Of a DNA stretch of 64,000 bases, positions 1-9,300 are shown in pieces; position 1 is the stretch's first letter; every line of letters starts with the position of its first letter. The DNA is taken from assembly GCA_027451745.1 (NCBI GenBank), contig DAIDIP010000001.1:186001-250000 (forward strand). The letters are read 5' to 3'. Both the position numbers and the translations under genes were made by a program. The DNA comes from Candidatus Melainabacteria bacterium. Its GTDB lineage: Bacteria; Cyanobacteriota; Vampirovibrionia; Obscuribacterales; Obscuribacteraceae. Below the pieces are notes generated by a model. The model made no database searches. It was given only the letters and a program-made list of their open reading frames with translations, and was not told where the DNA came from.

Positions 1-1
1 T

Positions 2-556
2 CTATTAAAGTTATTTCCTGTTTTGACTGGTTTATTGGCGATATCAGCCGCGGCTCTGCATGGGTCGATTTTTTTATATCTCAAAACGGAAGGCGATTTG
101 CGATCTAAAGTCAGAAGCTGGATTTGGAATACGTATACTTTGTTTTTGTGTTTTTATATGGTCACTACTATAGTGACACTTATAAAAGTGCCTACTGCCA
201 TAGTGAATTTACAGAAATATCCAGCATTATGGGTAGTGGTTGTGCTCAATGTAGTAGCAATAGCTACAATACCTCGCATGCTAATTCTCAAAAAGCCAGG
301 CTGGGCTTTTGTTGCGTCAATGTGTACTTTGAGCGCACTAGCCGCATTATTTGGAATAGCAATGTATCCAAATTTAATAGTCTCTAGCGTGAGTCCTGCT
401 TACAATCTTGATATTTTTAACGCTGCATCATCTCCGGCAACATTAGCAATTATGCTTACAGTAGCCTGCTTAGGGTTACCGTTTGTTTTAGCCTACACGT
501 TCGTTGTTTATTGGGTATTCCACGGCAAAGTAGAATTAGGCAAGTTTAGTTATTAA
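2..556 (+). CDS. cydB: cytochrome bd ubiquinol oxidase subunit II, C-terminal part (5' end outside window)
   Basis: This is the C-terminal 184 residues of a membrane protein whose frame is open to the left edge, so the start lies outside the window. About five hydrophobic segments are visible. The segment HGSIFLYLKTEGDL and the final block LGLPFVLAYTFVVYWVFHGK match the end of CydB, subunit II of the cytochrome bd quinol oxidase, which transfers electrons from quinol to oxygen in the inner membrane. CydA would be expected just upstream, outside the window. The gene converges on proS with about 20 bases between the stops. Family assignment is firm; the exact oxidase subtype (CydB or CioB) cannot be decided from this part. 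Confidence 0.85.
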   Translation, partial: LLKLFPVLTGLLAISAAALHGSIFLYLKTEGDLRSKVRSWIWNTYTLFLCFYMVTTIVTLIKVPTAIVNLQKYPALWVVVVLNVVAIATIPRMLILKKPGWAFVASMCTLSALAALFGIAMYPNLIVSSVSPAYNLDIFNAASSPATLAIMLTVACLGLPFVLAYTFVVYWVFHGKVELGKFSY

Positions 557-576
557 TTTGCCTGACCACAAATTGA

Positions 577-2310
577 TTACGATGATGGAGCAGTTGTCGT
601 TGCGCTTACAACTTTAGTTACAGAATCAATAGGAATCATTTTTAACGATTGATCTGCGCGTGTACGTAATTCAACTTCGCCTTTGTCTATAGATTTACCA
701 ACGACTAATCTATAGGGAATGCCTATAAGGTCGGCGTCTTTGAATTTTACTCCTGGTCTTTCATCTCTATCATCAAGCAAAACATCAATACCAGCGGTGT
801 TTAATTCATTATAGATATTTGTCGCAATTTCCATTTGTTTTTGATCTGTATTATTTACTGGTGTTATGACAATAGAAAATGGAGCGATAGATAGTGGCCA
901 AATAATGCCATTATCGTCATGATAAAGTTCCACAGCTGAAGCCATAATACGCTCAACACCAATTCCATAACATCCCATTATGATTGGATTTGAACTACCA
1001 TCAGGTAAAAGAGCATTCGCCTTAAAAGCTTCGGAGTATTTAGTACCAAGTTTGAAAATGTGTCCTATTTCAAGACCTTTGAACATCTCAAGCTTATGAT
1101 CGCAATTGATACATAGAGCATTTTCTTTTACTACGTGAATATCAGCCCATTCGTCTACTTTAATGTCGCGATCAACTGAAACACCGCGCCAGTGAACATC
1201 GTCTATATTTGCGCCTGTTACCATATTTTTTCGTGATTTTAAGTGAGTATCAGCAATGATTTTTTTTATCTTTGGATGACTTTGTTTGCTAACATTTACT
1301 GCACCCAAAGAGCCCGGCAAAGCACCCAGAGCATCTTTTATTTCATGCTCCACAGCAGGGCGAATTTCATTTGTGCCCAATACACTTTGTAATTTTGCTT
1401 CGTTTAACTCATGATCACCACGCAATAGAATTATTACTAATTCACTGTTCGTCAAATAAACCAACGATTTAATCTGTTTTTGCGCACTGGCATCTTTATT
1501 GAATTTAGCTAATTGTTCTATAGTTCTTATTCCAGGGGTGGGGAATTGCTCAAGTGACAATGTCTCATTGCCATTATCTTCGTGCAAAAGTATTTTAGCT
1601 ACAGCCTTTTCAATATTCGCCGCATAGTCACATTTATTACAAAGAACAATTTTGTCTTCGCCAGCTTCTGTCCGAACCATAAATTCGGTTGATTCATTTC
1701 CGCCCATAGCTCCTGAGCTGGCTTGTACTGGAATAAATGTTAGCCCACAACGTTCATATATTTTGCTATAGGCTTCAAAATGAGCCTGATAGGATTTGTC
1801 GAGTCCTGTTTGATCAATATCGAATGAATAGGCATCTTTCATTGTAAATTCACGTACACGCAAAAGTCCAGATTTGGGACGTGCTTCATCTCTAAACTTA
1901 GTTTGTATTTGGTACCATATTTGGGGCAATTGCCTATAAGAATTAATACTTTGACTAGCAATTTGAGTAAAAGCTTCCTCATGAGTCAAACCAAGAGCCA
2001 TAGGGGCATCTTTTCGATCTTTCAAACGAAACATGATGTCACTCACTACGTCCCAACGCCCAGACATTTGCCAAAGTTCAGCTGGCTGCAGAGCAGAAAA
2101 AACAAATTCTTGACCGCCAATACGATTCATTTCTTCGCGGATAATTGCAATAACTTTCAGTCGGACTCTTTGGGCAAGCGGCAAAAGAGTATACACCCCA
2201 GCAGTTAATTGCCGAATGAAACCACCCCGCATCAAAAGCTTGTGGCTAATAGCTTCAGCACCAGCAGGATCTTCTCTTAAAGTAGGTATAAAAGCCTGAG
2301 ACCAACGCAC
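577..2310 (-). CDS. proS: prolyl-tRNA synthetase, bacterial type
   Basis: Charges tRNA-Pro with proline in the cytoplasm. The 577-aa length is that of the bacterial class II enzyme with an inserted editing domain. The N-terminus RWSQAFIPTLREDPAGAEAI and the segment MRGGFIRQLTAGVYTLLPLA are typical, TMKDAYSFD lies in the core, and motif 3 is recognisable as GCYGIGVERI. The middle part, roughly residues 225-390, corresponds to the YbaK-like editing insertion. I chose the GTG at 2310 because AGGAGA lies six bases upstream; an in-frame TTG at 2331 would add seven residues but has no ribosome binding site. The gene is divergent from htpX. Confidence 0.96.
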   Translation of the reverse strand: MRWSQAFIPTLREDPAGAEAISHKLLMRGGFIRQLTAGVYTLLPLAQRVRLKVIAIIREEMNRIGGQEFVFSALQPAELWQMSGRWDVVSDIMFRLKDRKDAPMALGLTHEEAFTQIASQSINSYRQLPQIWYQIQTKFRDEARPKSGLLRVREFTMKDAYSFDIDQTGLDKSYQAHFEAYSKIYERCGLTFIPVQASSGAMGGNESTEFMVRTEAGEDKIVLCNKCDYAANIEKAVAKILLHEDNGNETLSLEQFPTPGIRTIEQLAKFNKDASAQKQIKSLVYLTNSELVIILLRGDHELNEAKLQSVLGTNEIRPAVEHEIKDALGALPGSLGAVNVSKQSHPKIKKIIADTHLKSRKNMVTGANIDDVHWRGVSVDRDIKVDEWADIHVVKENALCINCDHKLEMFKGLEIGHIFKLGTKYSEAFKANALLPDGSSNPIIMGCYGIGVERIMASAVELYHDDNGIIWPLSIAPFSIVITPVNNTDQKQMEIATNIYNELNTAGIDVLLDDRDERPGVKFKDADLIGIPYRLVVGKSIDKGEVELRTRADQSLKMIPIDSVTKVVSATTTAPSS

Positions 2311-2336
2311 TTGATTTCTCCTGTGAAACAAACAAA

Positions 2337-2366
2337 TTGACTTTAATCATACCTTAATACAGAATA
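2337..2366 (+). promoter_or_regulatory. candidate sigma70-type promoter for htpX
   Basis: TTGACT (2337-2342) is followed after 17 bases by CAGAAT (2360-2365), a 5/6 and 4/6 match to the -35 and -10 consensus. It lies in the 141-base divergent gap between proS and htpX and points toward htpX. Assigned by eye only. Confidence 0.3.
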
Positions 2367-2451
2367 CGGATGGCCGCCTATTTAAGCGGGAATAAGATTT
2401 ATAACCACCGCCTTGGATTGAATTAGGCTATTAGCTTTGTGAGGGACGTTT

Positions 2452-3345
2452 ATGCAAATTGCCAAAAGAATATTGCTCTTTTTAGCCCTAAATATATTAG
2501 TAATGACCACCATATCTATTTTGCTGGCGGTTTTTCATGTTCAACCTTATTTAAATGAATATGGACTAAGCATTCCTAATTTGGCTGTTTTTTGTTTAAT
2601 CTGGGGTATGAGTGGTTCTTTAATTTCGTTAGCAATGTCCAGAGCTATAGCCAAATGGTCATATGGCGTGCAATTGATTGATCCTGATAATTGCGGTGAA
2701 AAAGGGCGCTGGTTGGTCGATACTGTCGGTCGTTTGTGTCGGCAAGCTGGCATTGAAACTATGCCAGAGATTGGTATCTATCAATCAGAAGAAGCGAATG
2801 CTTTTGCCACCGGTCCTACTAAATCAAGGGCATTAGTAGCTGTTTCAAGCGGGCTTTTCAATCTAATGAATGCTGAAGAAATAGAAGGTGTATTGGGACA
2901 CGAGATTAGCCACGTTGCAAATGGTGACATGGTTACAATGACACTAATTCAGGGCGTGGTAAACGCTTTTGTCATGTTTGCTTCGCGAGTTATTGCCTAT
3001 ATCCTTACCAGAGATTCAAAATCAGAAAGAAATGGAACTGCTTATTATTTAGTTTCTATATTACTGCAATTTATTTTTCTTATCCTTGGTTCTATACTAG
3101 TTGCTTACTATAATCGCCATAGAGAATGTAAGGCTGACGATGGGGGAGCTCAATTAGCTGGCAGAAATAAAATGATTGCTGCCTTAGAAGCATTGCAGCG
3201 TACTTATCCAGCAATTGATGTTCATGCCCAACCATCAGCACAAACAATGAAAATATCTGCTCAACCAATGGGAATTTGGAGACTTTTCTCAACGCATCCG
3301 CCCTTGGCGGAGCGCATAGCTCGTTTACGCAATCAAGTAGGTTAG
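2452..3345 (+). CDS. htpX: membrane zinc metalloprotease HtpX
   Basis: Inner-membrane M48 protease involved in quality control of membrane proteins. Two N-terminal membrane segments (about residues 7-27 and 43-62) precede the zinc-binding motif HEISH at residues 150-154. Two further hydrophobic stretches lie near 161-185 and 197-220. The third zinc ligand is probably E225 in the block RECKADDGGAQLAG. The C-terminus ends with the typical STHPPLAERIARL. The length of 297 aa is usual for the family. The start has GAGGG about eight bases upstream. It converges on the SDR gene with two bases between stops. Confidence 0.95.
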   Translation: MQIAKRILLFLALNILVMTTISILLAVFHVQPYLNEYGLSIPNLAVFCLIWGMSGSLISLAMSRAIAKWSYGVQLIDPDNCGEKGRWLVDTVGRLCRQAGIETMPEIGIYQSEEANAFATGPTKSRALVAVSSGLFNLMNAEEIEGVLGHEISHVANGDMVTMTLIQGVVNAFVMFASRVIAYILTRDSKSERNGTAYYLVSILLQFIFLILGSILVAYYNRHRECKADDGGAQLAGRNKMIAALEALQRTYPAIDVHAQPSAQTMKISAQPMGIWRLFSTHPPLAERIARLRNQVG

Positions 3346-3347
3346 TT

Positions 3348-4526
3348 CTACGAAGTAGCTCTTATTAACGTTTTAGCTTCAGAATTTTGACTTTTGCCAA
3401 ATAGCTGTTCTTTATTCTTTTTGAGGAAAGTCTGAGCACGCTGTGATTGAGCAACAAAATGATCTTGGCAAACGCGTACAGTATCTATGGTGACGTCTCT
3501 AAATTTAAGTCCAGTAGATCGCAGTTGATCTAGGGCAGCTGTTTGAAATTGCCAGGGATGGGCCGCAATATCATTATTAACGGCGGTAAAGTCTAGCCAC
3601 ATTTTCATTCTGCGATCTATACCTGTAGGTGGTACTTCGCTTGGATGGCAATAATAATGTACTTCATTGACATTCCATATGCTTCCCCACTGTTTAACAA
3701 CTTCAGCAACAGTTGGCAAAGTCTCATGACGAGAAGTTAGATGAACTATAGAACCATTAGGCAAATCATTACAAGCTGCAACAAATCCAGCTTTAAAGGC
3801 ATCTTGATGAATCATATGTAATTTAACCATAGGGGCGATGAAGTGGAGAACGCTTCTAGAGTGTCCACATATAAATTTTTCAAATGCTGCCCAGAACTGA
3901 TAAAGCCCATAAGCTTTCCCGTTATAATGCCCTTTGCGACTATCGCCAATTACAATGCTTGGTCTAATGATCAAAAACGGTAGACCGCTATTGCTAATTA
4001 GCAATTCAGCTTCACGCTTAGAGCGGGTGTATTCAGTAGGATCTGCTTTTGGTGGTATTTTATGCAACATTTCATGCACTAATCCGTCAACAAAGCCACT
4101 ACTGAACGCAGTCGATAAATAAACAAAACGACTTATATCTAGACGCTTTCCCAGCTCGATAAGACTATTAGTCAGATCTATATTTACTTCTTTTAGTTTT
4201 TCAGTATCAAAATAATCTACGCTACCAGCACAATGAATAATTTCGGTTATACCTAAATCTTTCAATAACTCTGATAAATTTGGTACTTCGTTGACTGGAG
4301 GCAAGGAAATTGTTTCCAGCAAATCAAAATCTACTTTATCAATAATACCCTCAGCCAATAGATCCAATTTTATTTTTTCAATTACACTGGCTCTAGTATG
4401 TGGCTCACGCAACGGAGTAACAAGTCTGCGCCCCTGGCATAAAAATCCAGCTGCAACCAAACTACCAAGATATCCGGTAGCACCTATCAATAGCGCTTTG
4501 TTTTTTTCTATCATTGTATTAGACAC
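3348..4526 (-). CDS. NAD(P)-dependent SDR, thioester-reductase / fatty-acyl-reductase-like
   Basis: Extended short-chain dehydrogenase/reductase. The Rossmann motif GATGYLG lies at residues 15-21, YLSTA at 136-140, and the catalytic Y166-x3-K170 in the block EYTRSKREAE. The fold resembles the NAD_binding_4 group (fatty acyl-CoA reductases and the thioester-reductase domain of carboxylic acid reductases), which reduce acyl thioesters to aldehydes or alcohols. Its start overlaps the stop of the upstream degenerate ADO-like gene by eight bases, so translation is probably coupled; an ATG at 4514 is an alternative to the GTG at 4526. Being last in an operon led by an ADO-like oxygenase, it may supply fatty aldehyde. 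Substrate and direction are inference; a sugar epimerase or a 3-beta-HSD-like role is the main alternative. Confidence 0.72.
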   Translation of the reverse strand: MSNTMIEKNKALLIGATGYLGSLVAAGFLCQGRRLVTPLREPHTRASVIEKIKLDLLAEGIIDKVDFDLLETISLPPVNEVPNLSELLKDLGITEIIHCAGSVDYFDTEKLKEVNIDLTNSLIELGKRLDISRFVYLSTAFSSGFVDGLVHEMLHKIPPKADPTEYTRSKREAELLISNSGLPFLIIRPSIVIGDSRKGHYNGKAYGLYQFWAAFEKFICGHSRSVLHFIAPMVKLHMIHQDAFKAGFVAACNDLPNGSIVHLTSRHETLPTVAEVVKQWGSIWNVNEVHYYCHPSEVPPTGIDRRMKMWLDFTAVNNDIAAHPWQFQTAALDQLRSTGLKFRDVTIDTVRVCQDHFVAQSQRAQTFLKKNKEQLFGKSQNSEAKTLIRATS

Positions 4527-5166
4527 CCATTAAAGCACTGGTTAAATACCCTACGATTTTTCTTCGTTCCATTCCCAAATTTGTACAAGTTAGTACCAAT
4601 TCGGCTACAAAACTACCCATAAGATCAGAAAAGCTAATATCAAATTGCTCGCTAAAATGCTGGTCTAAGCTTTCGCCCAAAGCATCTAGTCGCAAAATCA
4701 CTGGCTTGGATATGTCTATGAACGCAGAATAAATTTGCTCAGCGGTACCGATTCTTTCTTTAATTGCTGTGGTAATTTTGGTACCAATTGAATCTTGGGC
4801 TTTTAATCCCACCGAACAAAGATGATGCGTAGCCGCAGTAAACGATTCGCTATCTTTAAATGTATCGTAAATTGTTTTGCCCAGCACCTCTAGCAATAGC
4901 CCCTGTATTAAGAGCGTGTCTTTCTCAGAAGAACTAGTCGCTGCATCAAGCAATGCTTTTACTGGCTGGTCCAGACTAGTATTTTCCATAGCTTTATTAT
5001 CTGGTACACGTGAGAACAATAGACTTACTAGTTCTTTCTTTTCTGGAGTGGCCAAAGCAGAACAAAATTTTTCATATTGACTTAGAGCCAAAGCTTCAAA
5101 GTTATGAAGTACGGTCCATAATAATATTTCGCTATCAGTTAATTGGGCAGTATCACTTGCAAGCAT
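4519..5166 (-). CDS. degenerate paralog of the ADO-like di-iron protein
   Basis: An all-helical 215-aa protein that lines up by eye with its upstream neighbour. NFEALALSQYEKF (22-34) matches the first metal helix, LLIQGLLLEVLGKTIYDTF (85-103) matches the third, and NLGMERRKIVGY near the end matches the neighbour's VGFEQRRATKHV. Two ligand-type glutamates are kept (E24 and E93). The two ExxH pairs are lost: the position of ExxH in helix 2 reads PDNK (55-58) and that in helix 4 reads QDSI (124-127). It therefore probably cannot hold a di-iron centre and could be a partner or regulatory subunit. It starts 14 bases after the ADO-like stop and overlaps the SDR start. Homology is inferred from pattern alignment, not from a search. 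Confidence 0.6.
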   Translation of the reverse strand: MLASDTAQLTDSEILLWTVLHNFEALALSQYEKFCSALATPEKKELVSLLFSRVPDNKAMENTSLDQPVKALLDAATSSSEKDTLLIQGLLLEVLGKTIYDTFKDSESFTAATHHLCSVGLKAQDSIGTKITTAIKERIGTAEQIYSAFIDISKPVILRLDALGESLDQHFSEQFDISFSDLMGSFVAELVLTCTNLGMERRKIVGYLTSALMGV

Positions 5167-5180
5167 GGGAATGTCTCTAA

Positions 5181-5918
5181 TTATTTGGTTTTTTCGCCTC
5201 GACGATATTTGTGGAAAAGAGGCATAAACATATTCACAACATGTTTTGTAGCTCTTCTTTGTTCAAAGCCGACTTTCTCTAATAACTGCGTATATCCGTC
5301 CATCATAGCACCGGCACAATCTGCACCAGACATGCCAATTTTGTCCAAATACTCAGCAATATTCATCATTGTGCCGCCAATACAATCAATACCTTGGATA
5401 TTGGCATATTCAGCCAGCTTTTGAAATTCTTCATGAGCATCGAAAAAGCGCAAACGCAAATAACGTAAAATCCAGTCAACATGATAATTTTCTTCATCAA
5501 GAGCTTTTTGGAAAACTTCGTGAGTACCTGGATATTTATGAGCTATTGGAAGAAAAGACTCATAAGTAGCTATTGCTAGACTTTCAACAATGAAACCTTG
5601 AACAATAGCTAAAGCTTCGAAATTTTTATCAGCATAATGTTGGTCTACTTGAGAAATAAGATATCCCAATTCATTATCAGCAAATTCTTTATCCGGCTCA
5701 ATGCCATTTTTTCGGCTAGCATCAAGGAACCAACCGCCATGTTGAGCCTCCATTCGGGCAAACTTTGTTAATAAAGGGGCAAATTCTTCTTTAAGGTCGG
5801 CCATCAAAAGATAAATCTTAGATGCAACCTTTTCTCCAAAAACGGCTAATCCCATGAGCTTATTGATCGATTCTTGCTCAAGTAGTGGCACCGCTGCACA
5901 GTCCGCAACCGATTGCAT
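5181..5918 (-). CDS. ADO-like ferritin-fold di-iron oxygenase (aldehyde-deformylating oxygenase family)
   Basis: A 245-aa helical protein with a full set of di-iron ligands: E29 (FGEK), E57 and H60 (ARMEAQH), E112 (FIVESLAIATY), E143 and H146 (EENYH). The spacings of 28, 55 and 31 residues nearly equal the 28, 55 and 29 I recall for cyanobacterial aldehyde-deformylating oxygenase, which turns C(n) fatty aldehydes into C(n-1) alkanes using O2. The segment FLPIAHKYP matches the family's YIPVAD region, and VGFEQRR near the end matches its C-terminal helix. AGGGGAGG lies four bases upstream of the ATG at 5918, which fixes the start; a longer frame to 5939 lacks this. It leads an operon with a degenerate paralog and an SDR. 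Family membership is strong; substrate and reaction are inference. Confidence 0.8.
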   Translation of the reverse strand: MQSVADCAAVPLLEQESINKLMGLAVFGEKVASKIYLLMADLKEEFAPLLTKFARMEAQHGGWFLDASRKNGIEPDKEFADNELGYLISQVDQHYADKNFEALAIVQGFIVESLAIATYESFLPIAHKYPGTHEVFQKALDEENYHVDWILRYLRLRFFDAHEEFQKLAEYANIQGIDCIGGTMMNIAEYLDKIGMSGADCAGAMMDGYTQLLEKVGFEQRRATKHVVNMFMPLFHKYRRGEKTK

Positions 5919-5943
5919 AACGCCTCCCCTATTACCCAAAGAA

Positions 5944-5970
5944 TTTATAATAGCAGCATTGGGTGGTCAA
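5944..5970 (-). promoter_or_regulatory. candidate promoter of the ADO-like operon
   Basis: On the minus strand TTGACC (5970-5965) is followed by TATAAA (5949-5944) with a short spacer of 15 bases. A second TATAAT lies at 5982-5977 without a good -35. Either could drive the operon starting at 5918. Weak evidence, by eye. Confidence 0.3.
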
Positions 5971-6198
5971 AAAAGTATTATATAGAGGGACTATTCTTAT
6001 CTCTACACATTTCTCTTGATAAATATACTAGATTCTTCTAACATCACTTGTTTAAAGTTGTCAAGCGTCCCTTGATTAGTTAGTGAATGTCGGCAAAATA
6101 TGATTGATAAAAATATTTTGACACTACTATTGGTATCAAAACGCAATTTATCTACAATGATCTTTAAAAGCATTTCTTTTTGCACTCGAATTTCACCG

Positions 6199-6232
6199 AA
6201 GTATTTTTGATATTTCCGTATCAAAAATACTT
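6199..6232. repeat. 14-bp perfect inverted repeat, probable operator
   Basis: AAGTATTTTTGATA (6199-6212) is repeated as its exact reverse complement at 6219-6232 with the six-base loop TTTCCG. It lies between divergent transcription units and has no gene end nearby to terminate, so an operator is likelier than a terminator. The binding protein is unknown. Confidence 0.6.
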
Positions 6233-6262
6233 ATACGTAATTGATAAAATAAGGATAGTATT

Positions 6263-6278
6263 AGCCTTATAAAAGGCT
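6263..6278. repeat. 6-bp inverted repeat upstream of ndvB
   Basis: AGCCTT (6263-6268) pairs with AAGGCT (6273-6278) around the loop ATAA. It overlaps a TATAAA sequence that could be a -10 element for ndvB, so binding here could block the promoter. Confidence 0.35.
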
Positions 6279-6310
6279 CAGCCAACCATAGGTTTTGCTG
6301 TAAGCATATA

Positions 6311-6327
6311 AAAAGGATATTCCTTTT
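6311..6327. repeat. 7-bp inverted repeat in the ndvB leader
   Basis: AAAAGGA (6311-6317) pairs exactly with TCCTTTT (6321-6327) around TAT. One arm looks like a Shine-Dalgarno sequence but lies too far from either TTG start. It could be an operator or a leader hairpin influencing translation of ndvB. Confidence 0.35.
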
Positions 6328-6357
6328 CATCGTATTGTATAGTTGGGGATAGCAAAT

Positions 6358-9300
6358 TTGAGAGGCAGTAGCCAGAATCTATTAACGAACCTATCACAAT
6401 TATTATCGTCTTCTGGCAAGAGCGCGATACATAGCTTGCCACAGAAGTTCATTCTTGACGATCCTCCACTTAGATCCGAGCTTTTTAGCGCTGATCAAAT
6501 GGAGCAGTATGGCAAAAAACTTGCTGCATCGCATCGATTAAGCGCCGAACGGTATCCAGACCAACTTCTAAAACGATTATCTGAAAACGAAACTGTGCTT
6601 ACTGAGGGTTTGCACCTGCTCACAGTGGCAGTAAGAGAAGGTCGGCGCATAACTCCTGCTGAAGAATGGCTTGTAGACAACTTTTATTTGATAGAAGAAC
6701 AGATTCGGCTAGCCAAAAGACATCTGCCAAAAAATTATAGTAAGCAATTACCACGTCTAGAAGGTGGGCGTTCTGCAGGACTTCCTCGTGTATATGATAT
6801 AGCTCTGGAAATAATTTCTCATGGCGATGGACGCATTGACCCTGACAGTCTTAGTCGTTTTATAGTCGCTTATCAAAGCGTTCAACATTTAAAACTAGGC
6901 GAATTATGGGCTATACCAATTATGCTTCGCTTAGCTTTAATCGAGAATTTGCGAAGAATTGCAGGACGCGTGGCAAGGAATAGAATTGAGCGAGACCAGG
7001 CTGATTTTTGGGCGCAGCAAATGATTGAGATTGCTGAAAACGATCCGAAAAATCTAATTTTAGTTATTGCTGATATGGCTCGATCAAAGCCACCTATGGG
7101 AGGGTCTTTTGTTGCTGAGCTTGTACGTCGCTTACAAGGACAAAGTGCTGCTTTGGCTTTAGCCCTACCTCTAACTTGGATTGAACAATGGCTTTCTGAA
7201 TCCGGGTTGACTATCGCCCAGTTGATACATTCTGATTCACAACAGCAAGCGATAGAGCAGGTTTCAATAAGTAATTCGATAGCCAGTCTGCGATTTTTAG
7301 AGTCAATGAATTGGCAAGATTTTGTAGAGAGCAAAAGTATTGTCGAACAAACTTTACGACAAGATCCAACTGGCACATATGCAAATATGGATTTCGCTAC
7401 GCGAGATCATTATCGTCATGTAATAGAAAAGATGGCCAAGCATACACGGTTACCAGAGGCTAGATTAGCACAATTAGCTATCAAGCTAGCTCAAGACGCT
7501 ATGCATTCTAACGGAAGAGATCTACAAGCGGGGCATGTTGGCTACTACTTAATAGATGATGGTTTGCTACAACTCCAGAAGGCTGCCGGAATTCAAAATC
7601 CTATCGGAGCAATCTTAGAGATCAATCATTATCCTATCCATTTAGTTATATATGTAGCATTTATTTTATTAATCTCCATTCTTTGTACACTGCCTCCGAT
7701 TCTATACCTATACTCACTCAGTGTACGTGTATGGATTTTGATAGCCGTTAGTGTCAGTTTATTCATCGGCATAAGCCAATTTGCAATAACTATAGTTAAT
7801 TGGTTGGTTACTCTAGTAGTGAAGCCACATGCTTTGCCTCGAATGGACTTTAGCGAAGGAATACCTTTAGATTGCCGTACATTGGTTGTTATACCGAGCA
7901 TGCTACTTAATGCACCGCATGTCGAAGAATTGGTGGCTGCATTAGAAGTTCATTATTTAGCAAATCAGGACAGTAATTTACACTTTGGACTGCTCACTGA
8001 TTTTAAAGATTCCAAACAAGAAAAAACCCCTTCCGATGACGCACTTTTGGCGCTATGCAAAAAAAGAATTGATGCTTTAAATGAAAAATATAGTAATGGC
8101 ACAGATAACACATTTTTCCTTTTCCAAAGGCCGCGAAAATGGAATGCGAACGAGCAACTTTGGATGGGATACGAACGTAAACGAGGCAAACTTGGTGATT
8201 TAAACGCCTTACTCCGTGATTATGCTGAAGATCGTTTTCTTCTTATAGCAGGTAAGACTAGAATTCTATCTGGAGTCAAGTATGTCATTACTCTTGATAC
8301 GGATACCCGATTACCACGTGACGAGGGAAAACAGCTTGCCGCGGCAATGGCTCATCCGTTAAATCACCCTCGAATTGATAACAGAAAACGCATTGTGATT
8401 AAGGGTCATGGTATTCTTCAGCCCCGTGTTTCAACAGCTCTACCAGACAGCAATAGATCGTTTTATGCTTTTTTCAATAGTAGTGAAGCAGGCATTGATC
8501 CTTATACACGCGCAGTATCAAACGTTTATCAAGACTTGTTTGATCAAGGATCGTTTATTGGCAAGGGTATTTATGATGTCGATGCTTTTGAACATGTGCT
8601 TAAAGACCGCTTTCCAGAAAATCGTATCCTTAGTCATGACCTCATAGAAGGTTGTTATATAAGGTCAGGATTACTAAGTGATTTGGAGCTTTACGAGAGT
8701 TATCCACTATCTTATATAGTAGATAACTTACGACAACAACGCTGGATCCGTGGTGATTGGCAATTAATAGGATGGCTTTTACCCACGGTATTGAACGCTA
8801 AACTGCGGCGTGATAAAAACCCCTTATCCGCTCTTTCCAAATGGAAACTTTTGGACAATTTGCGACGCAGCCTAGTTATGCCCTCACTTTTTTTCATACT
8901 GGTACTTTCTTGGTGCTTATTGCCGCCGACCAGATTATGGACAATCATTGTTTTGGCAATTATTTTCACACCGCTTTTTTTCATGTCTTTATTTAGGCTT
9001 ATTCGCAAACCAGAAAATGTGCCACTTATTCAACACTGGTCTTCAATTAGATCTGCTGCACAAAGGCAGTTGATCCAGGAAATATTTGCTCTTGCAAATC
9101 TTCCTTATGAGACTGTGTCCAATTTAAGTACTATTGTTCAGACTATTGTACGTGTTGTCTTTACTCATAAAAAACTTTTACAATGGAGTACAGCACGTCA
9201 AACTGAAGATCAAGGACAAAGTCATATCTTTGCCTTCTACCAGCGCATGTGGTGTGCTCCGATTCTCACAATACTATTGGCATTTTATTTAGCCATAGCA

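Larger units (their letters stand above)
5919..6357. other. divergent intergenic region between the ADO-like operon and ndvB
   Basis: About 440 bases without a convincing gene. It holds candidate promoter elements facing left near 5944-5982 and three separate inverted repeats at 6199-6232, 6263-6278 and 6311-6327, all upstream of ndvB. A 73-residue minus-strand frame (6003-6224) was judged spurious. The density of inverted repeats suggests operator sites or RNA structure controlling one or both divergent units. Confidence 0.6.

Noticed and set aside
6003-6224. 73-residue minus-strand open frame starting with TTG
   Set aside because: No ribosome binding site, its first codons lie in the large inverted repeat, and the product does not look like a folded protein; better explained as part of the divergent regulatory region.
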